Below the pieces are notes generated by a model. It ran no database searches and was not told the origin of the DNA. It saw nothing but the letters and a program-made list of their open reading frames with translations. Positions 21,552 to 33,871 of a stretch of DNA of 64,000 bases are shown here, piece by piece. Numbering within the stretch: the first letter of the stretch is position 1; every line of letters begins with the position of its first letter. The position numbers and the translations under genes were made by a program. Origin of the DNA: Oikopleura dioica (taxonomy: Eukaryota > Chordata > Appendicularia > Copelata > Oikopleuridae); the NCBI GenBank assembly GCA_907165135.1, contig OU015567.1:4531001-4595000 (forward strand), read 5' to 3'.

Positions 21552-24500
21552 TTAATTTTCGCTTAGCAGCATAATGATTGTGTCCTCGGCATCTTCATTG
21601 CAGGCAGAAAAAGCACGCCTAACTTTTTCCTCTTCGAATCCCATCTCAATCATATTTTATCATTATTAAATGATAATATTATTACCGCCATAATTTGATC
21701 AATAAGAATATCTGCTTCAGTTTTGCTTGAGTCTCCTTTGCTAACTGATCTATCCTTTGCTACGATCCACGATGGATCCTGAGTTCGTCCAGTTAAAGTG
21801 ATTGAATAGGCCTGAGGAAGAAGATACCACTTTTCTTCTTTCATCTTTGTTTGTGAAATCTTCTCATTGACCAGCGCAAAGAACTCTCCATTTGGCCCGT
21901 AGTAGATAAAATCATTGTAGCATTTGCAACAATCACTTGCAGTTTCAAATGAAGCGTAATATTGTCGTTTGGCAGGAATTCGGATTTGAAAAGAAGAATG
22001 AGAGACGAGAGTGTTTTGAAGAACGTATTCGAAGTTTTCTATTCGGTCAAGCACCATTTGATGGAAAATCATATTTCCATCGCACTTGAGATAGGCGCCG
22101 GTAACTGTCAGAGGACGAGCAGGGCTCGGCAATCTGAGTTGAAAACCTGAGTCAGGGGCTAGAAGATCTGTAATGGATAGCCGCATAGCGGCTTTTTGAG
22201 AACGAAAAATTTCGCTATCTGAAATAGTAATTTTGCGAAGCCGCTTTGATGAGAGATCTTTCAGACCCTGACTCAGGTTTTTTACACAGGCTGCCGAGCC
22301 CAAAGGACGAGTGAATACATATTTTTCGTGAAGAAGAACTTATGAATAAAGTAATATTTAATTTAACCTTCAAAAACCTCTTTGAAAATCAAAATCTGCG
22401 TTGAGATTGCCATCATTGATGATGTCCCATCCACTTTTATTCAGGTAAGTTTCCTGTTTGAGTCTTCGAAAAAGCATGTCTATATCATTCAATTGAAATT
22501 CTTGCTCATCTTTTATTGGATTGAGATTGAATCCAGCCAAGCTTCGAGGATAAACAACCATCGTAAGAATTGTGAGAATGACTTCGATTGTGAAGCATGT
22601 ATCGAGTTTAACAGTTTCACAATTTAAATCGTTTTTGATTGCCCATCGAAGTAAAACAGCGGCTGAAATTGGAACGCAGAGATTGCTTTCTTTTTGATCG
22701 AGAATATTTTTCGTCAAATTTTTGAAATCACAATTGACGTGTCTTGAAAATGTTTGCTTCATATCAGCCATCGCGTAAGATTTTGTTAAATTGGGATCAT
22801 CGAGAGAAACATGAGGGACATCTTTGAGGGAAACAATTTTCGATACTTTTTGAATTTCCTCGATGGTTAGCTTCAAATATTCGTCTTTGACTTTTTGATC
22901 AGCTTTAAAAGGACGCGTCATCGATAGCCATTCAGCATTACAGCTCTTGGGGTTTTTTAGTAAGAAGTTTTTCTCCAAATTAAAATGTGCTCGATCATGA
23001 TTCATAGTCTTACCTTTAGTTTTCGCTGGATGACATCTTTTTCAACATTTACGATTGGATTAAATTGAAGACTCCACGCAGATTTCCAGTCACAAATTAT
23101 ATAAGCGACTAGCTTGAAATTATCTGAATGCCCTTTTGGGCATAGCTGATTTGCTGTCGAAAAAGCAGCAGAGCCAGCAACTAAAACGAAAAAAAAGAGC
23201 TAAGCAACTTATAAACTTACGTAAACTTCTAAGATTTTGGTATTTGCTTCCTCTTCTACTGTATCCCATTTCTTGGTTGCTTTTTCTTCCGCAATAGTCA
23301 ATCGCAATTCCGAAATCAATCCACTTTGCTTTGCCATTTTTAAGAAGAATATTTTCTAGTTTCATATCATAATCAGAGTTGCAAATTTGTTGAGCTGAGT
23401 GAGCTGAGCTGGGAAGAAGTCGCTCAGCTCAGCTCAGTTATTTTCGAAAATGATCTGATCTGCTCAACTCAGCTCAGCTCAGACAATTATCACTCAGCTC
23501 AGCTCAATAATTTTCGAACATGATCAGTTCTCCTCAGCTCAGGCCAGCTAAGACAAGTATCACTCAGCTCAGCTCAGCTCAATTATTTTAAAACAATTAA
23601 ACTTCTTAAAAACAGTGAAAAACAGCTCAGTTTAGCTCACCCAGCTCAGCTCAGCTCTAATTAGGGTCTGCTTAGCTCAGCTCAGCTCAACTTCCTAAAA
23701 AAGGTCTGCTCAGCTCAATGAGCTGCAAAAAAGGCCAGCTCAGCTCAGAGAGCCTTCACGCAGCTCAGCTCAGCAAAAATAAACCAAAATTTGCAACTCT
23801 GATCATAATGAGTAATTCCAATTTTCTCCATATAGTGCTTTCCCTTTTCGACTCCTATTGCAATTTTCTTCCTTTCTTCAAGACTGAGATCTTCTGCCTT
23901 GAGTCTGCTTCTTAAATCGCTCTCGCATTTTTCCATGATTGTTATCCAACCGAGGCAGTCTGTTTTCCCAACATCTTCTTTTAAAAAAATCTCCACATTG
24001 CAAAAATGTTTAATAATATTTTCATGAAAAGGAATAGCGGAATCTTCATTTGTTTCTTTGTTTTCCGCGACGTCATAATCTAAATTATAAAAATAAAAAA
24101 AGCAAGATATTGTCAAAATACCAGAAGAAAGATGAACGTCAAAAACAATCTCATCCATTTTTGACGTAAAAAGTGCAGGATCAAAACATTGAGCTCGAAC
24201 AGCAACTTTCAATTCTCCAAAGATTTCTTCGAAAACAATAGCCTCTCCTCCAGCTGCGATGACTTTTTTCTCCAAAGAAGAATCGACCGTCCATTTTCCA
24301 TGTTCTTCTTTAAGTTGCGATCGTTGAATGGGTTTGCCTTCGAGACCAGGATTGCGGTCGAGAATTTTCTGTTGAAAATCAGTTATTCGCCAAATATCGA
24401 TATGATCCGGTGTGTTTTTCAAGACATCCTCATTGGAAACTTCTCCCCATCCCTTCTCAAAAACAACTTTGCTAAAATCGCCACAAAGGGGATTCGTCTC

Positions 24501-24641
24501 GAAGTCTACTCTCATTACGGATAAAATAAGCCTGTCCAAATCATCTCTACTCGTTGTTCTCTTCAGCTTCTGTTTGAGAACTCCCAACCATTTCTCAACA
24601 GCATCTCTTGTCAATTCTTTAGGGTGGCTCGGTATTTTCAT
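21552..24641 (-). CDS. Protein kinase-like protein with a Cys-motif region and C-terminal UBA domain
   Basis: Exons 24641-24122, 24079-23802, 23365-23265 (approx.), 23179-23035 (approx.), about 22964-22378, 22338-21686 and 21644-21552 join in phase. The kinase part has a glycine-loop-like GGEAIVFEE, VAVR where VAxK is usual, the catalytic loop THYD then MKLENILL, and WIDFG for DFG. It continues into a region with NLCVPISAAVLLRWA and a later FHQMVL, arranged like Cys/His residues of a papain-like fold (weak inference). A UBA ends the protein (QIMAMGFEEEKVRRAF...AEDTIIMLL). The mix suggests ubiquitin-linked signalling. An hAT-like element splits the catalytic loop (23374-23801), and a MITE lies in frame near the C-terminus (22120-22303). 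VAVR replaces the usual Lys, so activity is uncertain. Confidence 0.7.
22120..22303. mobile_element. hAT-like MITE, read through in frame
   Basis: 184 bp with ends CAGGGCTCGGCA.. and ..TGCCGAGCCCAA, flanked by perfect 8-bp duplications AGGACGAG. On the minus strand it has no stop codon in the host frame. Element plus duplication is 192 nt (64 codons), so the kinase/UBA protein stays in frame. Confidence 0.85.
23374..23801. mobile_element. hAT-like element filled with AGCTC tandem repeats, in the kinase catalytic loop
   Basis: The 428-bp element has ends CAGAGTTGCAAATTT and AAATTTGCAACTCTG and perfect 8-bp flanks ATCATAAT. Its interior is a long degenerate array of AGCTCAGCTC units. It sits between HYD and MKLENILL of the kinase; its length plus the duplication (436 nt) would shift the frame if retained. 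Confidence 0.88.
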
Positions 24642-25301
24642 TTTTATGAAAAAAAATAAAAATTTTTATCCACGGCTTTCAGACTATAATTGCCATTGAC
24701 TTTCTTATTGACTTTTTTGATGGTGTGCACACTTACTTTTACACAAAGATCCTATTTGATAAGCAAATATACCGCCAAGGAAAAATATAAAGAATAAACT
24801 CAGTCTCGTATATAAATTATATTGTATAATATAGCGTATATTTGACTACCGATAAAAGAAGGGGGCTGCCTTGGACCAGAGCCCGAATGAGCGACACCGT
24901 GTGAGCGTATTTCGCTTTTTCACTCAGGCGGAGGACCCCGCCTGCTGGAAAACTTCCCTTATATGAGAAGAAATATCTTATCGAAATCTTGGATTTTTTT
25001 ATTTTTTTCCTTCTTTATGAGCTGGTTTTCATGCTCCAAATGCTAAAACTAACCATACCAAGTTCATCTGGTAACTTATAAAATCTGTGCGCAGGCGGTT
25101 GTGCCCAACTCTCCAGGGAATCGGCTGCCTACTCATAGGTCGTTCGCCGCCTCCTCCAGTCGATCTCGATTTTCCTCCTTTTTCTCGCTTCTTCTAAAAT
25201 CCAAGCATTTCCCCGTCGCATTACGACTAGTATAAAACAAAAGAGAGAGAAAGAAGAAATAAAGAAGAATTTCTTAACGGCCAAAAAAGCAGAAATCAAG
25301 G
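24642..25301. promoter_or_regulatory. Divergent promoter region between the kinase/UBA gene and kinesin-3
   Basis: About 660 bp separate the two start codons. It holds AT-rich palindromic sequence (24808-24842) and a CTCTCTTTTGTTT-type purine/pyrimidine tract just before the kinesin start. No coding sequence was found. Confidence 0.45.
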
Positions 25302-28300
25302 ATGAGTTCTGTGAAAGTGGCCGTTAGGGTTCGACCCTTTAATAAAAGGGAATTGGACAATAAGGTAGATATTAAAATAAATAAAAATCTAATTGACATT
25401 TACGGCCGATCAATCTTGAAATAATTGCAAGTTTATTTTTTAAATTGACAATTTAGGCAAACTATTGAGGAAAAATCATAATTTTAGGGGTCCAAGAGGG
25501 CGCCTAAAAATATATCAATTCTCGGTTGCCGATTGAAAAATCTCGAATTCCTAAAAATTTTAATCGCAAGAATAAAGTGAGTCTCCATCAAATTTCAGGC
25601 CGAAAACATCATTCAAATGTCCGACAAAACCACCGCCATCCAGAATCCAAAATGTCCCGACGACTTAAAATCATTTTCATACGACTATTCCTACAACTCC
25701 CATGATCCAAAATCGTCTGACTTTGCCGACCAGGAAAGGCTTTTCTCGAAACCGAAGACGGTGATCGATTTGTATGGCTATGTTTTAAAAAACATGTCAG
25801 ACTTGGAAAATTGCTTGATGCTCTGCAGATGGGGCGAAATCAATAAAACAGATTTAATATTTATTTCGCGCGTACCAGGCCCTATAAATGGATCATTATT
25901 GCTTTTTGTGGCGAAAAATTTTTTATATAATCATTTCTCTAGATTTAAAGTTCAGAAACCAGAATTAGGGTTTGGTTAATTTATTTGAGAAAATTCTATT
26001 ATCGTCGTTGACGAAGTTTCATTTTAAATTATTTTCAAAACTGCAACTCGTAGTAGCTCAAAACTGCCGCTTTGCGCCGCCTAGCGCCGCTCAGTGCCGC
26101 CCAATTTTGCAGATATCTAAGATTTCGGCCCTCATTGAAGAATTTTTTTGTTTTCTTATCGTCACTCTTATTCTCGTATATTAAATAGTCTTATCATCAG
26201 AAAATGAACAACAAATTATTAAGGTTGTGACTAATAGTCTTTGTACCATCAGAAAATAATCAACAAATAATTAAGGGTGTCTCGTAGTTTGTACCGGGCC
26301 GGGCGGCGCATTCCAGTACCCCAAATTTCTTTATCAATATGACTGTATATTTAATGCTCTATTCTGAAAAGCCCTGAAAAGGAAAAAGTTTACCGCGATT
26401 TGGGAGACGAAATGACCGCTCATTCTTTCAACGGCTACAATGTGTGCATCTTTGCTTACGGCCAGACTGGCAGCGGAAAGAGTTACACAATGATGGGCAC
26501 TCGCAGCGACCCGGGACTGATTCCAAAACTGTGCAATGAATTGTTCACGCGGATAACAAGTAATGCTCAGTCAGTGAACTTCTCCGTCGAAGTAAGCTAC
26601 ATGGAGATTTATTGCGAGCGCGTGCGGGATTTGTTGAATCCCAGCTCTGCGAATAAAGCTCTTCGCGTGAGGGAGCATCCGATAATGGGGCCCTACGTGG
26701 AAGGTCTGTCAAAACTCGCGGTCAAGGACTACACCGACGTCGCTCAAATCATGGACGATGGCAATAAAACTCGAACTGTCGCGGCGACGAATATGAACGC
26801 CACTTCTTCCCGCTCTCACGCCGTCTTCTCCCTCATCTTCTCCCAGCGATCTCCAGACGATCCGAAGAAAATCAACAAGGTTTCGAAAATCTCTCTCGTC
26901 GATTTGGCCGGATCAGAGCGCGCCAACTCTACCGGCGCTTCCGGAACTCGACTGAAAGAGGGAGCAAATATCAATCAGTCGCTGACCACTCTTGGCAAGG
27001 TCATTTCCGCACTTGCTGAGGCGCCACCAGATGTTCAAGGATCGACGAAGCGGAGAAAGAAGGAGTTCGTCCCGTATCGCGATTCTGTCCTAACTTGGTT
27101 GCTGAAAGAATCTCTCGGTGGAAATTCAAAAACTGCCATGATTGCGGCGGTTTCTCCAGCAGACATCAACTACGAAGAGACTTTATCAACCCTTCGTTAT
27201 GCTGATCGAGCAAAGAGAATTCGCTGCCATGCCGTAGTCAATGAAGATCCAAATGCAAAACTTGTCCGAGAGCTGCGAGCGGAAGTGGAAAGATTAAAAA
27301 CTCTTCTTGTTCAGGCAAATCCGGAAATAATGAATCCACCTGATGAAGAGGACCCCGCGCCAAAGAGTTCTAGAGCCGAAGCCATGATTGAATCAGGCCC
27401 TGATGGCGCAGAAGATGAGCGAGAAAAGACCCTCCAAGATCTGCAAGAATCCGCGCCGAAGAAATCAACGAGCCAATTGGAGATGTTTCTGGCTACTGAA
27501 AAGGCGGCAGAGCGTCGTGGCTCGGCGACACAAACGAGTCCCCAGGGAACAGGCGAGACGCAGGTTAAAAGTTCGCTGAGTTGTGCTGAGGAAGAAGGAA
27601 CCACCTCGTCACCGGATTTGGAGACTATTAAATCGATCGCGGCGGGAATCGATACCATTACTCTGGCAAAACGGTCTAGACATGCTTCTGTCGTAGATGG
27701 TTCAGATGCTGATCAGCAGGCTCAGACAATCAAGGTCCTAAAGCAACTAGAAGAGTCGGAAAACTTGATTAATGAGCTGTCAGAGCCGTGGGAGGTCAAA
27801 TTGAAACGATCGGAAGAATTGAGGTCTCAGCGAATGGCGATATTGAAAGAAATGGGCGTCGCGCTTAGAGACGACACTAGTGTTTCCGGCGTCTTTTCAC
27901 CTAAAAGCATTCCTCATCTAGTAAATCTCAATGAAGATCCATTCATGTCCGAGTGTTTGTTGTACTATCTCAAGGTCAATGCAGTGACCTACGTTGGCAC
28001 AGCTACCCTTCCTGCTGATATTGTTCTTTCCGGCACTGGAATCACCTCCAGACATGCTGTTTTTGAATACGTTTTGAAAGACGGACATGGTGAAGTTTTT
28101 CTGTCAAGTTGTCCGGAAGCGAATACTTTCGTGAACGGGCGACTTTTGGAAGGTCGAATGAAGCTAAAAACCGGCTCTAGAATCATTTTCGGCGCTGCTC
28201 ACGTCTTTCGCTTCGTCCATCCGACGGCGGAGAATTGTGATGAAAGCTTTGTCGATGATCTCCCGCCGGATGAGCCCGATAACCTGGCAGAAGTCGACTG

Positions 28301-31300
28301 GGAATACGCGACGAAGGAAATCATGGATCAATGGGGAATCGACCTGAAGGCGGAAAAGATGGAGATGCACATGAAACTTCAAGAAGCACACAGTAAGCTT
28401 GAGGAAGAGCAGGAGCGCGCCGCCATTGCACTAGAAATTCAACGAGAAGAGTACGAGAAGAAAATCAAATCGCTTGAATTTCAAGTGAACATTGCCCTTT
28501 CTGAAGCTCGTGGAGTTCTTGGGTGGACGCCGAGGCAGATAAGATTGGCAAAGTACTCCTGGGACAAGTGGCGAAAATATCAGTTTACGTCGCTGAGGGA
28601 TCAGATTTGGGGACACGCTGTTCTCATCAAAGGTTTGTTCGTCTTGTAGTCAAGGGGTAAGATGAGTTCTAGAGGCTAATGCGATTGCGGCGGAGTTGAA
28701 TAAACAAGTTGAATTCCAGTTCTCGCTTTTACGTGATGGACTCTACACGCCTATTCCCGTAAGGATGATCAATATTTCATGGATCTTTCAATCCTATTTT
28801 AGAGTGACATCACCACTCCGAATCCAGGTCAATCAGTTCTTGTGGTCGAAGTTCGCGACAAGTTACACGGAGCACTTCATTACTGGAGCCTCGAAAAACT
28901 TCAGGTGCCATCATTGTCAAAAAATCTTAGGTAACCAAGATCAGGTGCGACTTGACGGAATGCGAAAAATGTACGAACTCGCTTCTGAACCAAATGCTGC
29001 GAACAAAGAGCCGAACTTTCCAACCAACTCTAGAAAAAGCTCCATCGCAAGTGATGTTAGCATGCCAGTCACTCCTAAACGAGGTGAGAACTCTTGAAGC
29101 AGCAAAATTTCAAAGAATCTAGTTCTGGAACCAATCGTAAATCCAATGCACCAGTTGCATCCTGACGATGGATCCCTTGAACGACCACAGTGGCTGAGAT
29201 TGGTAGGAAGATTGAAATCAGCTTCGATGAGCTGCTTGAGTGAAGCTGGAGGGCGGCTTATGTCTCCGAGGTAAAAAATTACGAGAACCATAAGTAATAT
29301 TTAAAAAATATATATCTGTATTTTTTCAATCAAGAGCTTACTGATTATCATATTAAGCCAAATGTCATGAACATCGTAACCCTAACCCACCAAAAACACC
29401 ACCTAAAGATTTTCAACCCCTTGTATTTTTTTCAGTCGAATATCTTCCTACGGAAAATAGTCAAACAAGAAGTCTCTTAGAGATGTAGGGTTAAGACATC
29501 ATCCGTAGAAGTTAGTTAATGAATATTTTCTGAGTTTAAAAAGAGTTGGGAAGGAAAATTAATTTAAGTTCTCCGATCTCGCCCCATGTACCAATGTCAC
29601 CACAAATCGACATGGCGAACAGTGCAACTGGAATGGAAACTGCACTTTTCAGCCTCCTTTCATCATCAGGTACCAATTCCTTGCTCAATCCCAAATTATC
29701 CCTCAATTCCTCAGATGCTTTTTACGATCGAACTCCGTGGTTCAACCCTATTGGCCGAGGATCTCAGCCCCTTTATCACTTGATTCCGTCGGTTCAGGAT
29801 CAAGAAGAAATGGTCAGCTTCCAACATCGAGTCCGTATAATTTCTGGTCATGGGGAGCTCAAGGCAAGTCCTCATTGTTTTCCTGGACTAATTATTTCTG
29901 TAGGGTGCCGTGTTGATTAAAACCGAGAGTTTGCCAAAAGCTGAAATCGCCAACGTCGGCTGCATAATTCTCCTTGGTGACGAGGCTCTTTCCGATGATG
30001 GAGCAGAATGGTCTCCAGATAATGGCTCAACTTTCAGCGGAGAGGAAGAGCTGAAATTTCCGATCGGTGAGCGGGTGATTGAAGGCTGCAGTTCTCCGGA
30101 AGGCCAAGCAGCGCTCTATGAAGAAGATGACGACAACACTACAGTTTGGGGGCTCCGATTGACGATTGAAACGCTCGATTTGTTACAAGAGGAGTATTCT
30201 GATGCTTTCTGTCAGTTTACCATTTTCGGCCGATGCGAAGAAAGCTGGTCTACGGAACCAATACCAATAACAGGTTTGGAGATATTCAGACTGGGGGCTT
30301 AGATCTTACCAATTAAAGCTGGTTCTGCAACTGCAAACGCGACCTGGGAACTGGCAGTGCGCGCTGGTTCGGATCTTATTCGAGCTCTTCGAACAACTTC
30401 CATCGTTCTTGAAGTCTTTGGGCACTCCAGCGGATCGTCCATTCCGCCATTCCCGCATAGATTTACAGATCCGGATCCTGCAATCTCATTTTTACCCGCT
30501 TTCTCGAAGCCAGTTCCTGTTAGCTCTCTTTATGGCCCGGGAGGGATCAATCAAGGTGGTCAAACTCACAGGTACTTTTTTATGAATAAACTTGAACTCC
30601 AATAAATGAAACTTCCAGCCGACACGATATTCTTGCTTGGTTCGAGCTTTTGGAGCTGGACGTATCTGGCGATTACAAAGCAGTCCCAGTTGAACATGGT
30701 CCAGAACGATCCAGAGGAATGTTTTTGCTCCACCATGGTGTTCAAAGAAAAGGTAGGCTATTCAAGGGATGGTGTATTTTAACATTATTCAGTGGCACTG
30801 ACAATCACTCACGAATCCTCCGCGCATCTTCGCTGGGCAGAAGTTTGCGAGGTCGTTGTTGGTCGAGTTCGAGCCAGGGAAGATGGACAAAGTGGAATGG
30901 GCGACATGCCTCTTTCGCTTCCTGTGACGACTAGTATGTGCTCTCAATTTGGTGGTGATCGAACTTGCTACAGGAATGGTTCTCATCGTTAAATGTTTTC
31001 AAGCTTATTTTTTCGATCGATTGAAAACCCAGGAAAAAGGGTCGAGGCTGTTTGGGACTCGTCGTTACATAATTCGGATTTGTTGAATCGACCTGGTGGA
31101 CAGATTTGGCTCACGATCTCCGCCTATGTCGATCTTCAACAGTGCACTCAGCCTGTCTGTATTTCCCGCGATGTCTGTGTTCAAGTTTTCCCACGTGACG
31201 CGCGACTTGGACAATGCAGATCGCTACGCCAGGTAAATTGGCAACAAAAAGAATAATTGATTATCGAGTCTTTTTTTAGCTTCTGTCGCCTAGAAATGGC

Positions 31301-32694
31301 ATCCCTGCTCCAAGTACAGACGCAAATCGAATCTCGAGCATCTTCGAAATTTCCCTCCGTTACCAAAATCTATCTCCTCGCTCCTCAAGACCCATTCTTG
31401 ACACAGCGAGTCAGTATGTCAAGGGCGAGGAATATTTAACGAGGTCAGTCAATACCTTTTTGCTGATAAGGCTGAACGCTGATCTAGTTGGCGGCCGAAA
31501 TGGGACGGGCTCATTTTGGAACATCAGAATCTTTTGAGAAGGCTTCAGCATTTACAGGACTTGGAGAAGATCAGACACTGGCTACATGCGAATGATGTGG
31601 ATTATCCGGTTTCGCAGCGGGGGATGTTTGGGCCTACCTGTAAGTGTCCATTTAACTGCTTCTCTGAAAGTTTTGGGCATCAGATTCTTTACCAAAAACG
31701 TCAATTAAGGTCAACCCGGAACATTTGAACCCTTCCAAGCCGACCAAGAACTCGACGAAGACAGCTACACCCGAGAAGAAACCGCCACACTGAAGAAAGC
31801 CCTCGGATTAATGTTCCACAAGTTCCCATCTGTCTTCGTCCAGAACTCGTATTTCGCGACGTCTAGCAATTGCCAATCGAATGGAGGTAAAGGTGCTTGA
31901 GCGGATTTGTCTTAATTTGTATAATTAAAAAGACGGAGATTCAGGTCTGGCAAGCGTCGACTCGTTGCTGTCGAATTCGCCTAGTCTGTCCTCGATGAGA
32001 TCGCGAGCGTCGGATTTTACTTCAATGTCTTGTCTTACTATTCCGCTTGATGAGGTATATGATGAGGCATTAAAAATGCGTCTAATGCTTTATTTCTCCA
32101 GCCCTTGGATCCTCCTCTGAGCTCTCCAGGAGTCGGCCCAAGCACTTCCTCAAACAACGTCTCAAACCAAACTCGCCAGATGATCCCCTGCGTCGAATCC
32201 GTGGTCATGAATCCCGTCATCTCGCGGCGCGGCTATCTCCTCGTCCTGGAACAGGGCTCCTCGCACTGGACACGGCGATTTGTCGTTGTCAGAAGGCCGT
32301 ACTTGTTGTTCTACCGATCGGCACGTGACCCTGTCGAACGATCAGTCATTAATTTATCTACCGCCGTGGTCGAGTACTCAGCCGATAAACAGGTAAACAC
32401 ACTAATCAATACAATAAGGCTTAATTAGCTTATGAAAATTTCAGGACGTTTTCCGAACGCCGTATATTTTTGCTGTTTCGACTCAAGCTAGGGCTCTTTT
32501 ATTGGCAGCAGGGTCAGAAGCTGAGGCTAATGGATGGTTGTATGCTTTTAATCCACTTCTAGGTATGAAAGTAGAGACCGTAAATCGGATTTTTTGGTGA
32601 CAGTAAGAATTTTTTTTCTAAATTATTTCCTCGAGAATTACATCCTAAACTCAGTCGTTCTACTTAGGGCTATACCATGATCTTATTTATTAGC
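25302..32694 (+). CDS. KIF1: Kinesin-3 motor, KIF1/unc-104 type (motor, FHA, KIF1B region, PH domain)
   Basis: About 14 exons. The first (25302-25364) starts MSSVKVAVRVRPFNKRE. Exon 3 (26382-28632) has the P-loop AYGQTGSGKSYTMMG, SSRSHAVFSL, LVDLAGSERANSTGASGTRLKEG and a neck segment. An FHA domain follows (GTGITSRHAVFEY, near 28030-28220), then coiled coils. The typical KIF1 segment PWFNPIGRG is at about 29745, with the associated downstream region after it. A C-terminal PH domain (RRGYLLVLEQGSSHWTRRFVVV, 32230-32570) ends in AFNPLLG. This family carries synaptic-vesicle or other membrane cargo to microtubule plus ends, binding phosphoinositides by PH. Exons 2 and 3 join as FADQ/EKVYRDLGDEM only across a GA-AG intron (25734-26381). 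The final short exon (LYHDLIY) is a guess. Confidence 0.93.
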
Positions 32695-33871
32695 TGCAAG
32701 TAAAAAATACTACGAAATGGGCCACTCGTCAAGACTTGCTGAAAAGTGATGTTCTTCTGAAAAATCGAGTTCAATATAAATTGCGCCTTTTCTGTCCTGT
32801 GAATATACACTTTGAATATAACTGTATTTGTCATAAGTCTGCTTTTATTTAAACTTTATTATTTCAAGAATTTTATTATTGATGCCATGAGAATAAATAT
32901 TTTGCACTCATTTACCTTTGTAATGAATCAACTAAATATCTAGGAATCTGAATAAGTGAAATAGGTTTATCATTGAATGAAATCCTTTAAAAAATCCATT
33001 TTTGAAAAAATTCCATGGTCTTATGGTGTCCAGAAGAAAAAAGAGGCTCGAACTTTGAATTGATATTTCTGAATGGAAAAATAACATTTGAAAATATACC
33101 CCGTCGGTCGTCGATCACGTGTCCACCTGAGTCTCTCTCTCTCTTGTCTAGTAAACTCAACGACGAGTGTGGTAGCTTCGATTTAGCTGGCGTGGGCGCC
33201 TTTGACGGCTACTCCACACGAATCCGGTCGTTTTCAGAGACCGAGGCCAAGATCGTCGCTACAGAAATCTTCATCGACGAAAAATATATTTTTTTTTGAA
33301 AATTTTTTTTATTGTCGAAATTTCGTTGAACGATCAGAAATAGAGAGAAAGCCGATAAAATTCAACTTTTTATTTGAATCTGGGAAAAATAAAAAGAGAA
33401 GAAGAGAGAGCCAGTGCTGTAAATTGAAAAAAGCTCGACTAAAACCAGTAAGTTGAATGAAATTCCTGAAGCTTTAAATTTATTAAGAAATCATTATTTT
33501 ACAAATTTCATATTTCATTTCTATTTTATCAGAATGAAATAGCGTAAGCTTCATTGAACTACTTCATAAAATAGACTCGATCAACTTATCCATAAAATTA
33601 GTCAAGTTTTATTCAGACGAGTTTTCTCAGCCGAAATCCGTTTGAAACTCCCATAATTCTGTTTATTTGACGGCCAAAGTAAATTTGAATTATGCCTGGG
33701 TGTGATTATTTTATTTCCTCTCAAGTCAAACATTACGAGAATGACCTACTTCCTTAAATTGCCCTTCCAATTATAATTTCGAGAAAATAACAAAATTTTA
33801 AGCCTGACCCCTGAATTCGTCATGGCAAACGAATCGATCTCCTGATAGAAGAAAAGAAATTCTTTTGAAAA
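32695..33871. other. Intergenic, no supported gene
   Basis: AT-rich spacer. An open frame at 33015-33299 (+) lacks a recognisable domain and is probably not a gene, although an unspliced short protein cannot be excluded. Confidence 0.45.

Noticed and set aside
25617-25979. Reading straight through from kinesin exon 2 without splicing
   Set aside because: It gives an unrelated tail and stops. The conserved motor sequence resumes only after 26381, so an intron is required.
33015-33299. 94-codon plus-strand frame downstream of kinesin-3
   Set aside because: No similarity or splice structure; probably chance or untranslated sequence.
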